Source: a virus. From it: a stretch of 64,000 bases of DNA. The notes beneath the pieces are model-generated. The model was given only the letters and a program-made list of their open reading frames with translations, made no database searches and was not told where the DNA came from. The stretch spans positions 1 through 64,000 of the IMG/VR virus record IMGVR_UViG_3300015202_000005; one strand, given 5' to 3'. Shown here one piece after another: positions 18,637-24,415 of this stretch (position 1 is its first letter; the number at the start of each line of letters is the position of its first letter). The position numbers and the translations under genes are program-made.

Positions 18637-18833
18637 ATGTTTATTAATTTAGTTTTTGTATTATTTATATTTACAAATATACACTTGCTTATGTTAGCAT
18701 CTGATATTCCTTTGTTTCTTGCATTATCTAAAAACGCAATAGCTTGGTCATTATCAACAACTTTATTATTAATCGTAATTTCCGTTCTCAATTCCAAGAT
18801 TAAATATTTTAAGTCTTCTATTAACGTTTGCAT
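18597..18833 (-). CDS. Small protein of unknown function
   Basis: A 78-residue protein with no recognised domain. It starts at ATG 18833, inside the end of the preceding gene (65-base overlap), and ends 40 bases inside the next gene. Overlap on both sides and shared direction suggest tight translational coupling at the head of the leftward operon. Confidence 0.45.
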   Translation of the reverse strand: MQTLIEDLKYLILELRTEITINNKVVDNDQAIAFLDNARNKGISDANISKCIFVNINNTKTKLINIWNLSSSIKQQVA

Positions 18834-19107
18834 CTTCTTTTTGTTTTATAATGTTATAAGTATCATTCTCTATAAATTCTACATTTTTTTTACCATATCT
18901 ATTTGTTAATAGTTCTGGTACTAATGCAAATTTTCCTATGTAAGCTATTGGCGCTTCCTGCTGTGCCTCAATAGCCTGCATAGCAAAAAAAGATTGATGT
19001 TCAATTAGTTTCTTTATCTGTATTGTAGAAAACTTAAAATTAAAATCTTCTAACAACATCTGTTTTATTCCTTCAATTATTTCTTCCTGAACTGTATCAA
19101 AAACCAT
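18769..19107 (-). CDS. First gene of the leftward late transcript, unknown function
   Basis: The frame is open from TTG at 19128, but ATG at 19107 is the better start because the promoter -7 box covers 19126-19133. This gives a 112-residue protein beginning MVFDTVQEEIIEGIKQ. It is helical and charged, with no motif I recognise. It follows a near-consensus Bacteroidota promoter with a leader of only about a dozen bases. Being first in the operon, it could be a small terminase or a regulator; this is inference. Confidence 0.5.
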   Translation of the reverse strand: MVFDTVQEEIIEGIKQMLLEDFNFKFSTIQIKKLIEHQSFFAMQAIEAQQEAPIAYIGKFALVPELLTNRYGKKNVEFIENDTYNIIKQKEDANVNRRLKIFNLGIENGNYD

Positions 19108-19125
19108 AACTTTATAATTATAAAA

Positions 19126-19157
19126 CAAAGATACACCCTATTGTACTATTTTACAAA
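19126..19157 (-). promoter_or_regulatory. Bacteroidota-type promoter, leftward
   Basis: On the minus strand, TTTG (19157-19154), a 20-bp spacer and TATCTTTG (19133-19126) match the Bacteroidota primary sigma consensus TTTG/TAnnTTTG. The predicted start lies about 12 bases before ATG at 19107. It is arranged divergently from the rightward promoter about 100 bp away. Confidence 0.75.
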
Positions 19158-19237
19158 TTATTACCTTATTTATTTACTTCTCCCCTTAGTACAGAACCTT
19201 TATATCTACCTACTGTTTATATACAGCGTATTTATAA

Positions 19238-19269
19238 TTTTGTAATGTCTGGAGTTAACCGTATATTTG
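19238..19269 (+). promoter_or_regulatory. Bacteroidota-type promoter, rightward
   Basis: TTTTG (19238-19242), a 19-bp spacer and TATATTTG (19262-19269) match the Bacteroidota promoter consensus closely. It lies 38 bases before the ATG of the first small rightward gene at 19307. A second -7-like box, TAATTTTG, overlaps at 19235-19242. Confidence 0.75.
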
Positions 19270-19306
19270 TATTAGCAATTTTGCTGTAACTACTCAATAT
19301 CTAATT

Positions 19307-19435
19307 ATGCCTAATGCAATTATTGATAATGACACATTCTGGAACGCCACACCAACACCAAATAAATCGGAACCAATCTTAACAGATGAAGAAAATCTAG
19401 CCTACACCGAACGCAATAAAGCCCTGAAACAGTAA
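19307..19435 (+). CDS. 42-residue small protein, first rightward gene
   Basis: ATG at 19307 lies directly downstream of the best rightward promoter. The 42-residue product (starts MPNAIIDNDTFWNATPTPNK) is hydrophilic, with Pro and Glu, and its codons are richer in C and G than the surroundings. That argues for real coding rather than AT-rich noise. No known motif is visible. As the first product after the promoter it may act early in infection. Confidence 0.5.
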   Translation: MPNAIIDNDTFWNATPTPNKSEPILTDEENLAYTERNKALKQ

Positions 19436-19473
19436 TAACCGCAATCCTATTTTTTTTATTAAACACAATAAAT

Positions 19474-19608
19474 ATGACAATAATAAGTAAAAAACAAAGC
19501 AAAATTAAAGCATCAATGTATTATGTAAGAAGTAGATTAAAACAAATCTACAAAGAAGAAGTTAGACAAATTATTAAAACAATAAAAATTAAAAACAATG
19601 GAATTTGA
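19474..19608 (+). CDS. 44-residue basic small protein
   Basis: The product (MTIISKKQSKIKASMYYVRS...) is strongly basic with many Lys, Arg, Ile and Tyr, which could suit nucleic-acid or membrane-surface binding. Its last codons overlap the start of the next small gene (ATG at 19598), as expected for coupled translation. No family is recognised. Confidence 0.4.
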   Translation: MTIISKKQSKIKASMYYVRSRLKQIYKEEVRQIIKTIKIKNNGI

Positions 19609-19690
19609 TATTCAAAAATTAACTAAATTAATAGTAGCAGGATTTATAGTCCTATTAATTATTATAGTTGCATTATTATTAAATAGATAA
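19598..19690 (+). CDS. 30-residue single-pass membrane microprotein
   Basis: After a polar start (MEFDIQKLTK) the rest is one hydrophobic helix of about 18 residues ending NR. The layout is a classic single-span microprotein. It overlaps the preceding gene by 11 bases, and the next ATG follows 3 bases after its stop. Confidence 0.4.
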   Translation: MEFDIQKLTKLIVAGFIVLLIIIVALLLNR

Positions 19691-19693
19691 ACA

Positions 19694-19807
19694 ATGATAT
19701 TAGAAATAGTACAGCACATCATGGTAATAGCATTAATAGGTTTATTACATTATTGGATATTATCAGAAATGTTAGCATTAATATTAAGATATAAAAAACA
19801 AGTATGA
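19694..19807 (+). CDS. 37-residue membrane microprotein
   Basis: The product is mostly hydrophobic (IVQHIMVIALIGLLHYWIL) with a basic end (RYKKQV), giving the positive-inside pattern of a small inner-membrane protein. Its TGA overlaps the next ATG (ATGA). Together with the preceding microprotein it suggests a small membrane-acting set made early. Confidence 0.4.
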   Translation: MILEIVQHIMVIALIGLLHYWILSEMLALILRYKKQV

Positions 19808-19896
19808 TAGTAATAGAAGTTTTAATAACAAAATACTGTTTATTTATGTTGGGGTATTTACAAATTGACCAGGATAAAAATATAAGAAAAAAATAG
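19804..19896 (+). CDS. 30-residue microprotein
   Basis: ATG overlaps the preceding stop (ATGA). The product starts with a short hydrophobic stretch (MIVIEVLITKYCLFML) and ends in a Lys/Arg-rich tail. It is the last of five small frames after the rightward promoter, and the tandem repeat array begins just after it. Confidence 0.35.
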   Translation: MIVIEVLITKYCLFMLGYLQIDQDKNIRKK

Positions 19897-19908
19897 GAAA
19901 GGAGAAAA

Positions 19909-19999
19909 GGACTAGTTAATATAATTAGTAAGTAGGACTAGTTAATAGGACTAGTTAATAAAACTGGTAAATAAAACTGGTAGTAATTGGTAAGTAGGA
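19909..19999. repeat. 13-bp tandem repeat array (iteron- or operator-like)
   Basis: Three exact copies of GGACTAGTTAATA start at 19909, 19935 and 19948, so they are in phase on a 13-bp grid. The block at 19922 is a degenerate copy, and the blocks at 19961 and 19974 keep an ACTGGT variant of the core. A 13-bp unit is not a codon multiple. An A-rich stretch follows to about 20040, which could be an unwinding element if this is an origin. Confidence 0.7.
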
Positions 20000-20039
20000 T
20001 TGGAAAATAAAAAATAGAAAAAAAATAGAAAAAAATTTA

Positions 20040-20119
20040 AGTGAGGTAGAGTAATAGGGTGTAACCCACATCAATCTTATACGTGCGGCTAAAACTTGAG
20101 TTGCCAATTCCCCCTCACT
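20040..20119. other. Structured element with closing stem and inner hairpin
   Basis: AGTGAGG (20040-20046) pairs with CCTCACT (20113-20119), enclosing an inner GGGT-GTA-ACCC hairpin (20057-20067). The 80-base size recalls a tRNA, but the D, anticodon and T arms do not fit. The plan resembles the element at 22461-22520. Confidence 0.4.
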
Positions 20120-20175
20120 AAATAACAAATTCCAAAATCGGGATTTAGTATTAGTGAATTAATATTAGCAACTAT

Positions 20176-20218
20176 CATAGTTTTAATTGTGAACTAACAA
20201 GTTCTCAATCAAACTATG
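20176..20218. repeat. Nested inverted repeat
   Basis: CATAGTTT (20176-20183) pairs with AAACTATG (20211-20218), and inside it GAACT-AACA-AGTTC forms a second perfect stem. It lies in the 534-base gap between the microprotein genes and the next gene. Confidence 0.55.
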
Positions 20219-20223
20219 GTACA

Positions 20224-20302
20224 ACAACACAATCAGTGTTGTATTATAATTGTTTAGTGATATAATCTATCATTTACAATTACATTACACTGATTGTGTT
20301 GT
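20224..20302. repeat. Perfect 16-bp inverted repeat
   Basis: ACAACACAATCAGTGT (20224-20239) is the exact reverse complement of 20287-20302. The 47-base loop holds an inner TAATTGT/ACAATTA pair. This is the longest perfect inverted repeat I found in the window, and could form a cruciform or an RNA stem. The half-site AACAACACAATCA recurs near 22589. Confidence 0.7.
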
Positions 20303-20337
20303 TTCAAATCGTTAGCAAAAGATTGGTTTATTGATTA

Positions 20338-20363
20338 GGCATACAGCGATGTGTGCCTTTTTT
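20338..20363 (+). terminator. Intrinsic terminator
   Basis: GGCATACA, a GCGA loop and TGTGTGCC form an 8-bp stem with one wobble, followed by TTTTTT. It ends the control region before the next rightward gene. Confidence 0.75.
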
Positions 20364-20430
20364 GTTTAACCTATAAAGATATTTAGTGGCAATGATGCTA
20401 CTAATTTTATTCACCTATTTTAATTACATT

Positions 20431-20943
20431 ATGATATTTATTAACAAAGACGCTTTCGCAGCGTTAACTCAGGAAGACAAAGACATTTACACTTCAAGAA
20501 GTGTATCTTTTAAATTAAAGGCAAATGGTTATGTAGTAAACAACGCAACAATTCTGTCTGCACGACCACTAAGCAATGGTAATGTACTTATGACACTTAA
20601 TGATAAGACAATTATGACTGTAATCGTTCCAAAAACGATAGCCGAAAATGCTTATAGAAATGGTGTTTCTGCGGGGGTATCCCGTATGATACCAAACTTG
20701 ACGCACTGTTTAATATCATTTACAGCTGCAGTTAGTTTGACAGGAGAAACTTGGACAGACAAAAATGGTGTTGTGTCAAAAAGAACAAGCAACACCTTAA
20801 CACCTACCGTTACAACATTAAAACCAAATTCTAGTTTGTTAATGATACTGGAAACAGTATCAGAAACAATTAGTAGAGATGTATTAACTGCACAACGTGC
20901 TCCAATCGTCCATGCGGATGAATTAGCACGTGTAGACGATTAG
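20431..20943 (+). CDS. Protein of unknown function in accessory module
   Basis: I start it at ATG 20431 (170 residues, MIFINKDAFAALTQEDKD). Earlier in-frame starts (GTG 20386, ATG 20392 and 20395) would add a hydrophobic stretch that may only reflect AT-rich DNA. The body is balanced, with Thr, Val and Ala-rich beta-type segments and an acidic end (HADELARVDD). Codons are G+C-richer than in the replication genes. A TAG stop is used. A covarying hairpin starts 8 bases after the stop. No family is recognised. Confidence 0.5.
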   Translation: MIFINKDAFAALTQEDKDIYTSRSVSFKLKANGYVVNNATILSARPLSNGNVLMTLNDKTIMTVIVPKTIAENAYRNGVSAGVSRMIPNLTHCLISFTAAVSLTGETWTDKNGVVSKRTSNTLTPTVTTLKPNSSLLMILETVSETISRDVLTAQRAPIVHADELARVDD

Positions 20944-20950
20944 TCTACAC

Positions 20951-20999
20951 AACAGGTTATGTAGAGTAAACCACTAAGGTTGCTCTACATAGTTCTGTT
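20951..20999 (+). ncRNA. Conserved 3'-UTR hairpin, copy 1
   Basis: AACAG/CTGTT outer stem, ATGTAGAG/CTCTACAT middle stem, then a T-G pair, one bulged A, AACC/GGTT and an ACTAA loop. It begins 8 bases after a stop codon. Copies 2 and 3 (21755, 21821) share the upper stem and bulge but have different middle stems with pairing kept. Confidence 0.7.
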
Positions 21000-21033
21000 A
21001 ATTAATCAATAGACAATTAAACAATTAAAAATT

Positions 21034-21492
21034 ATGAAAGTTTGTATTTTAAACAACAAAATCTTCAATTATGAACACATTAGCTCTTTAAAAGAGGAGC
21101 TAAACTCAGTTTCCGTTGTTATAAGCCAAAGCGCCATAATAGGCAACAACGTAAAATTTGGCAAAAACGTAACAATAGGTGATGACGTTAGAATAAATAG
21201 CGACGTAACAATAGGTGACAACACCTACATTGGTGATGACGTTACGATAGGCGAAAACGCCTATATTGATGACAATTCAACTATTAAAAGAAGCGTTGTT
21301 ATAACAGCACACAGATTTACTGTATGCTGGTATAGCAATGGCTATATTCAAATAGGATGTAAAACACTTTCCATTCAGCAGTGGCAAGACCACTACATCC
21401 AAATAGGAATGGAGTTCGAGGCAACTACTAAAGAGATAGCAGAATATAAAGGCTACATTGACTTCTGCGCATCAATGCAGAAGTTAGTTTAA
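21034..21492 (+). CDS. Left-handed beta-helix (hexapeptide repeat) protein
   Basis: Residues about 30-90 form a run of hexapeptide repeats with I/V-G-[DN]-[DN] steps (IIGNNVKFGKNVTIGDDVRI and onward), the mark of a left-handed parallel beta-helix seen in acyltransferases. The repeat faces carry many Asp, so the solenoid is strongly acidic. A C-terminal domain has GYIQIGCKTLSIQQW and TKEIAEYKGYI, a pattern I know from small Bacteroidota and phage hexapeptide proteins. No clear transferase His motif in the repeat coils is certain. It has 152 residues. A structural or DNA-mimic role is as possible as an enzyme. Confidence 0.65.
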   Translation: MKVCILNNKIFNYEHISSLKEELNSVSVVISQSAIIGNNVKFGKNVTIGDDVRINSDVTIGDNTYIGDDVTIGENAYIDDNSTIKRSVVITAHRFTVCWYSNGYIQIGCKTLSIQQWQDHYIQIGMEFEATTKEIAEYKGYIDFCASMQKLV

Positions 21493-21531
21493 TTTATTAG
21501 TTTTCAATTTTTTACATTTTAAAATACTTTT

Positions 21532-21753
21532 ATGATAGTGTTTTTAAGAACAGAATCTGCATCTCATACATGCGGATGCAGTGGTTGTACACAATGTGCA
21601 GCCACTGGTTACCACTATATCTTAGTGGATGATGCAAAGTATTTTGCGTCATTTATGTGTAGGGAAGGGAACACAGAGCCATTCTATTTGGAAGAAGGCG
21701 AAACAGAATCCGCTATTATTGCGGATGAAACTAGGTGGATACTTTGGGACTAA
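21532..21753 (+). CDS. Cys-rich small protein
   Basis: A 73-residue acidic protein with CGCSGCTQC (about residues 14-22), a tight cluster suited to metal binding, and one further Cys later. The C-terminal half is rich in Glu and aromatic residues (EEGETESAI, RWILWD). It lies between two genes whose downstream gaps hold the covarying hairpins. The family is not recognised. Confidence 0.5.
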   Translation: MIVFLRTESASHTCGCSGCTQCAATGYHYILVDDAKYFASFMCREGNTEPFYLEEGETESAIIADETRWILWD

Positions 21754-21754
21754 T

Positions 21755-21799
21755 GCAGGTTATATAGAGTAAACCACTAAGGTTACTCTATATAATTCT
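21755..21799 (+). ncRNA. Conserved 3'-UTR hairpin, copy 2
   Basis: TATATAGAGT (21761-21770) pairs with ACTCTATATA (21785-21794); after one bulged A, AACC/GGTT closes an ACTAA loop. Compared with copy 1 the middle stem has changed on both sides (GT to AT, AC to AT), so pairing is preserved. It starts right after the TAA stop at 21753. Confidence 0.75.
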
Positions 21800-21820
21800 A
21801 TAAATAGAACTATAACAATC

Positions 21821-21850
21821 CACAAGGTAAACCATTTAGGTTGCCTTGTG
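21821..21850 (+). ncRNA. Conserved intergenic hairpin, copy 3
   Basis: CACAAGG (21821-21827) pairs with CCTTGTG (21844-21850). A T-G pair, one bulged A, AACC/GGTT and an ATTTA loop follow, the same upper architecture as copies 1 and 2 on an unrelated lower stem. Confidence 0.7.
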
Positions 21851-21929
21851 TGATTTGTTGTAAAACAACAAAACCAACTTGAAACTAAAACTTGAAACTA
21901 TATTATTAACAATAATAAATACATAACGT

Positions 21930-22454
21930 ATGCTTAATATAATACAACAAAAACTTACGGAATCACCATTAGAGTATGCAATATTATTTGTACTTTGTAC
22001 AATACTAGTAGCAATTACTATTGAACGAATCGTTCACTTAGTAAGAATTCACAAAGAATTTAAACTAGCTCTTATTGAGCTAGCTACTAAATATAAAACA
22101 CCAATTACCCAAACTATTACTCAAACCAGTACACCAATTACCCAAACAGATACCCAAACAGATACACCAGTAACAGTGTATGATTACTTTATTACACAAT
22201 TACAAACAAGTAATTGGAGTAATGATATGAAAGGTAATTTAAAAGACTGTGTGTATAAACCATCAGTATCAAGACAAGTACATTGGTACAGTGATACATT
22301 TGTATCATATGTTATCAATGGTAGAGGAAATGTTAAGGTACTGAATATAACCAATAGTGGTTATGTTTATGCAATTAGTAATGACAATACAATGCGGAAA
22401 GGTTTTTTCATTAAGATAGGAAATATTAGTTATTTCTTATTAGATACTAAGTAA
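21930..22454 (+). CDS. Membrane-anchored protein with Thr/Gln repeat linker
   Basis: The 174-residue protein has one membrane helix (about residues 15-33, YAILFVLCTILVAITIERIV), then a short charged region and a repetitive linker made of ITQT/TDTQTDTP units (about 58-78). A C-terminal globular domain of about 90 residues follows, with Trp, Tyr and Val-rich beta segments. The plan is an anchor, a flexible spacer and a functional head. The topology (N-terminus in, head likely outside) is inferred. No family is recognised. Confidence 0.5.
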   Translation: MLNIIQQKLTESPLEYAILFVLCTILVAITIERIVHLVRIHKEFKLALIELATKYKTPITQTITQTSTPITQTDTQTDTPVTVYDYFITQLQTSNWSNDMKGNLKDCVYKPSVSRQVHWYSDTFVSYVINGRGNVKVLNITNSGYVYAISNDNTMRKGFFIKIGNISYFLLDTK

Positions 22455-22460
22455 TAAATA

Positions 22461-22520
22461 TAGGAGAAGTATAGTAATGATATAGTGTAACGTTGTTACA
22501 CACAAACCACACTTCTCCTA
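22461..22520. other. Structured element with 10-bp closing stem
   Basis: TAGGAGAAGT (22461-22470) and ACTTCTCCTA (22511-22520) are exact reverse complements. Inside, GTGTAAC-GTT-GTTACAC makes a second perfect stem (22485-22501). The 5' internal part, ATAGTAATGATATA, resembles that of the element at 20040. Confidence 0.6.
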
Positions 22521-22553
22521 ACCTTCTTTCTATTCCAAATTCAATACAAATTT

Positions 22554-22711
22554 ATAGTTGTTAAACACATAGTTTTACAACTATTTAATAACAACACAAT
22601 CAACAGTATTTAACTTGAAATAACAATACAGTATAAAACACTGTATACTAAATAAAATAACCTACATTTAATCATTAAAAAATAACAAATCATCCTTGAT
22701 TTTAGTTATTT
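22554..22711. repeat. Run of hairpins upstream of the 22735 gene
   Basis: Three stems follow one another: ATAGTTGT/ACAACTAT (22554-22584), ATACAGT/ACTGTAT (22626-22646) and AATAAC-AAATC/GATTT-GTTATT (22681-22710, with a 2-base bulge). The stretch is otherwise A+T-rich and holds no gene. Confidence 0.5.
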
Positions 22712-22734
22712 AATCACAATTTAAACACAAACTA

Positions 22735-23265
22735 ATGGTACTAAAGTACGACAAAACTTATTATGTATTTGATGTTATTGCATCAAACATAATCAACTGG
22801 TTAACACCAGTAGCATCTAACAACAATAAAGCAGGAAGTTGGAGTTTTTATTCATCGAAAAAAACCAATCTACGTTTCAGTAACCACTGGAACAATAAAA
22901 AAGGTGGTTTTTATGCTACAAAAGCACTACTTCTTTGCATTGACTGTAAAGCAGACGAATGTGATGTAATGTTCAATGGCGCATGTTACAAAATATTAGT
23001 AGATTTATCTACTAATGTTAAAACATATAACTGTTGCACTGCTTTCAATTGGCCAACTTGTACAACACAATACAAATCTTGGAGAAATCTAGGATACGAT
23101 ATTGACGGCTCTTTATGCCGTACAATGTCATATAAAAATGACATGACAGAAAACAAAGATAGGGTTTCTATTAGTGAAAGCAATTTTACTAACAGTGATA
23201 TTCTAACTTTCATAGAATACAACAACAGTTTTTGCAATGATAAACAAATACACAATGATGTGTAA
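22735..23265 (+). CDS. Cys- and Trp-rich protein of unknown function
   Basis: The 176-residue protein starts MVLKYDKTYYVFDVIASN. It has eight or more Cys, mostly in two groups (CIDCKADECDVMF near 70; NCCTAFNWPTC near 103), which suggests metal binding. There is no signal peptide. Codons such as GGC, CGT and TGC are more frequent than in the replication genes. It ends 29 bases inside the next frame. The family is unknown. Confidence 0.5.
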   Translation: MVLKYDKTYYVFDVIASNIINWLTPVASNNNKAGSWSFYSSKKTNLRFSNHWNNKKGGFYATKALLLCIDCKADECDVMFNGACYKILVDLSTNVKTYNCCTAFNWPTCTTQYKSWRNLGYDIDGSLCRTMSYKNDMTENKDRVSISESNFTNSDILTFIEYNNSFCNDKQIHNDV

Positions 23266-23428
23266 ATTGTGTTGGTTTCCAATGATAAAATCAATGGAAA
23301 TACAAAACAAAGTATATTATATTGAAAGTACTGACCCATTTGGAAGTACATTAACTACTACTTTAGAACACGCTAAATTAGTAGATTGTATGAAATGTCC
23401 AAAATGTGGTCATGCTGTTACAATATAA
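23237..23428 (+). CDS. Small zinc-ribbon protein
   Basis: A 63-residue frame with two Cys pairs, CKLC (residues 9-12) and CPKCGH (about 54-59), preceded by another Cys: the layout of a small zinc ribbon. Met at residues 7 or 8 (23255, 23258) would reduce overlap with the preceding gene and may be the true start. Such proteins often bind nucleic acid or a polymerase, but this is inference. Confidence 0.5.
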   Translation: MINKYTMMCKLCWFPMIKSMEIQNKVYYIESTDPFGSTLTTTLEHAKLVDCMKCPKCGHAVTI

Positions 23429-23435
23429 CGTTTTT

Positions 23436-23710
23436 ATCTATGTACGTTAACATAGATTACAATATCAGCCTCGTTGATTGAGGACAATATAAAACTGTAC
23501 TTGCGCTTACAAACAAGTTCTTATCAGATAGTTAATTTTTAACTAACAGTTTGGCAGCAAACTAATTAATAGTCTAATCAACTATACCTAAATTTGCCTA
23601 TTACAACTAAAAGTGTAATAGTATATATACTAAATAGTATATAATTGTGCGGGATTATCTATTGATACGATAATTAATATTTTTAATACAAATAACACCT
23701 GTCAAGGTGT
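23436..23710. repeat. Array of six hairpins in a 300-base gap
   Basis: Between 23429 and 23728 there is no gene but six stems in a row: ATCTATGT/ACATAGAT (23436-23457), CCTC/GAGG (23469-23483), ACTTG/CAAGT (about 23498-23520), CTATTACA/TGTAATAG (23598-23621), TATATACT/AGTATATA (23624-23643) and ACACCT/AGGTGT (23695-23710). An ATTATC/GATAAT pair lies between the last two. None ends in a long T run. Confidence 0.6.
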
Positions 23711-23728
23711 ATAAATATATGAGATAAT

Positions 23729-24271
23729 ATGAATATTATAGAAATTAAAAAATCATTAGCTGCAATACGTAACTATTGCAAGTCACACATTATCATCGTA
23801 GTAGGTGATGGTGTCGGTATTAAAGTTGATGCTAGAAAAGTAGAATTTGCAGCAACAACATTACCTAGTAACTTTACACTAGATTTAGGTGTAATCAATG
23901 CTGTTCCTGTAACAAGAGCTACATCAGTCGGTGTTATTGGATTTACAAGTAATAACAAAACAGTCTATTTAAACGACTGTGTTTCTTATAAAGAAATGTA
24001 TAATAGCAATAACAGTAGTGATTTAAGAGCTGGTATTCCATTAATGGATATACCTGGAAGTGAAAATTGTAAGTTCATACTTATATGTGAGTACAACAGG
24101 TTTGACAACAATGAAATAGCATATACCTATACTTTGTATATTTCACCTGATATTAAAGCTGCAATAGCCTCTGAGGAAGAGGCTGACAAAGCACGTTGGA
24201 ACAGTGCATATCAAAGCACAAAAAATTACCATATACCTGGTAAAAATAACAGAGGTGGAGGTGGTAAGTAA
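23729..24271 (+). CDS. Protein of unknown function
   Basis: The 180-residue protein begins MNIIEIKKSLAAIRNYCKSH, has Val/Gly-rich segments (IIIVVGDGVGIKVDARKV) that look beta-structured, and ends in a basic Gly tail (NNRGGGGK). There is no signal peptide and no enzyme motif. It is preceded by the six-hairpin gap and followed by a good terminator, so it may be a single-gene unit. The family is not recognised. Confidence 0.45.
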   Translation: MNIIEIKKSLAAIRNYCKSHIIIVVGDGVGIKVDARKVEFAATTLPSNFTLDLGVINAVPVTRATSVGVIGFTSNNKTVYLNDCVSYKEMYNSNNSSDLRAGIPLMDIPGSENCKFILICEYNRFDNNEIAYTYTLYISPDIKAAIASEEEADKARWNSAYQSTKNYHIPGKNNRGGGGK

Positions 24272-24277
24272 CAACAG

Positions 24278-24315
24278 CAACACTTAATAGAAATATTAAG
24301 TGTTGTTTATTTTTT
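24278..24315 (+). terminator. Intrinsic terminator
   Basis: CAACACTTAAT and ATTAAGTGTTG form a perfect 11-bp stem with a 6-base loop, followed by TTTATTTTTT, directly after the stop at 24271. Confidence 0.8.
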
Positions 24316-24415
24316 AACATTTAAATTAAAGCGTATGGTAAGATTTGTATATATTAAACAAATCAAACAAAATGAGTGGGATATTAAAACTATTACATTA
24401 ATACCAACAATTAGT

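Noticed and set aside
20040-20119. tRNA-like element of about 80 bases
   Set aside because: The closing stem has 7 bp, but no D arm, anticodon arm or T arm with a TTCRA-type loop can be drawn.
23436-23710. CRISPR-like array
   Set aside because: The stems have different sequences and spacings; there is no repeated direct unit and no cas gene nearby.
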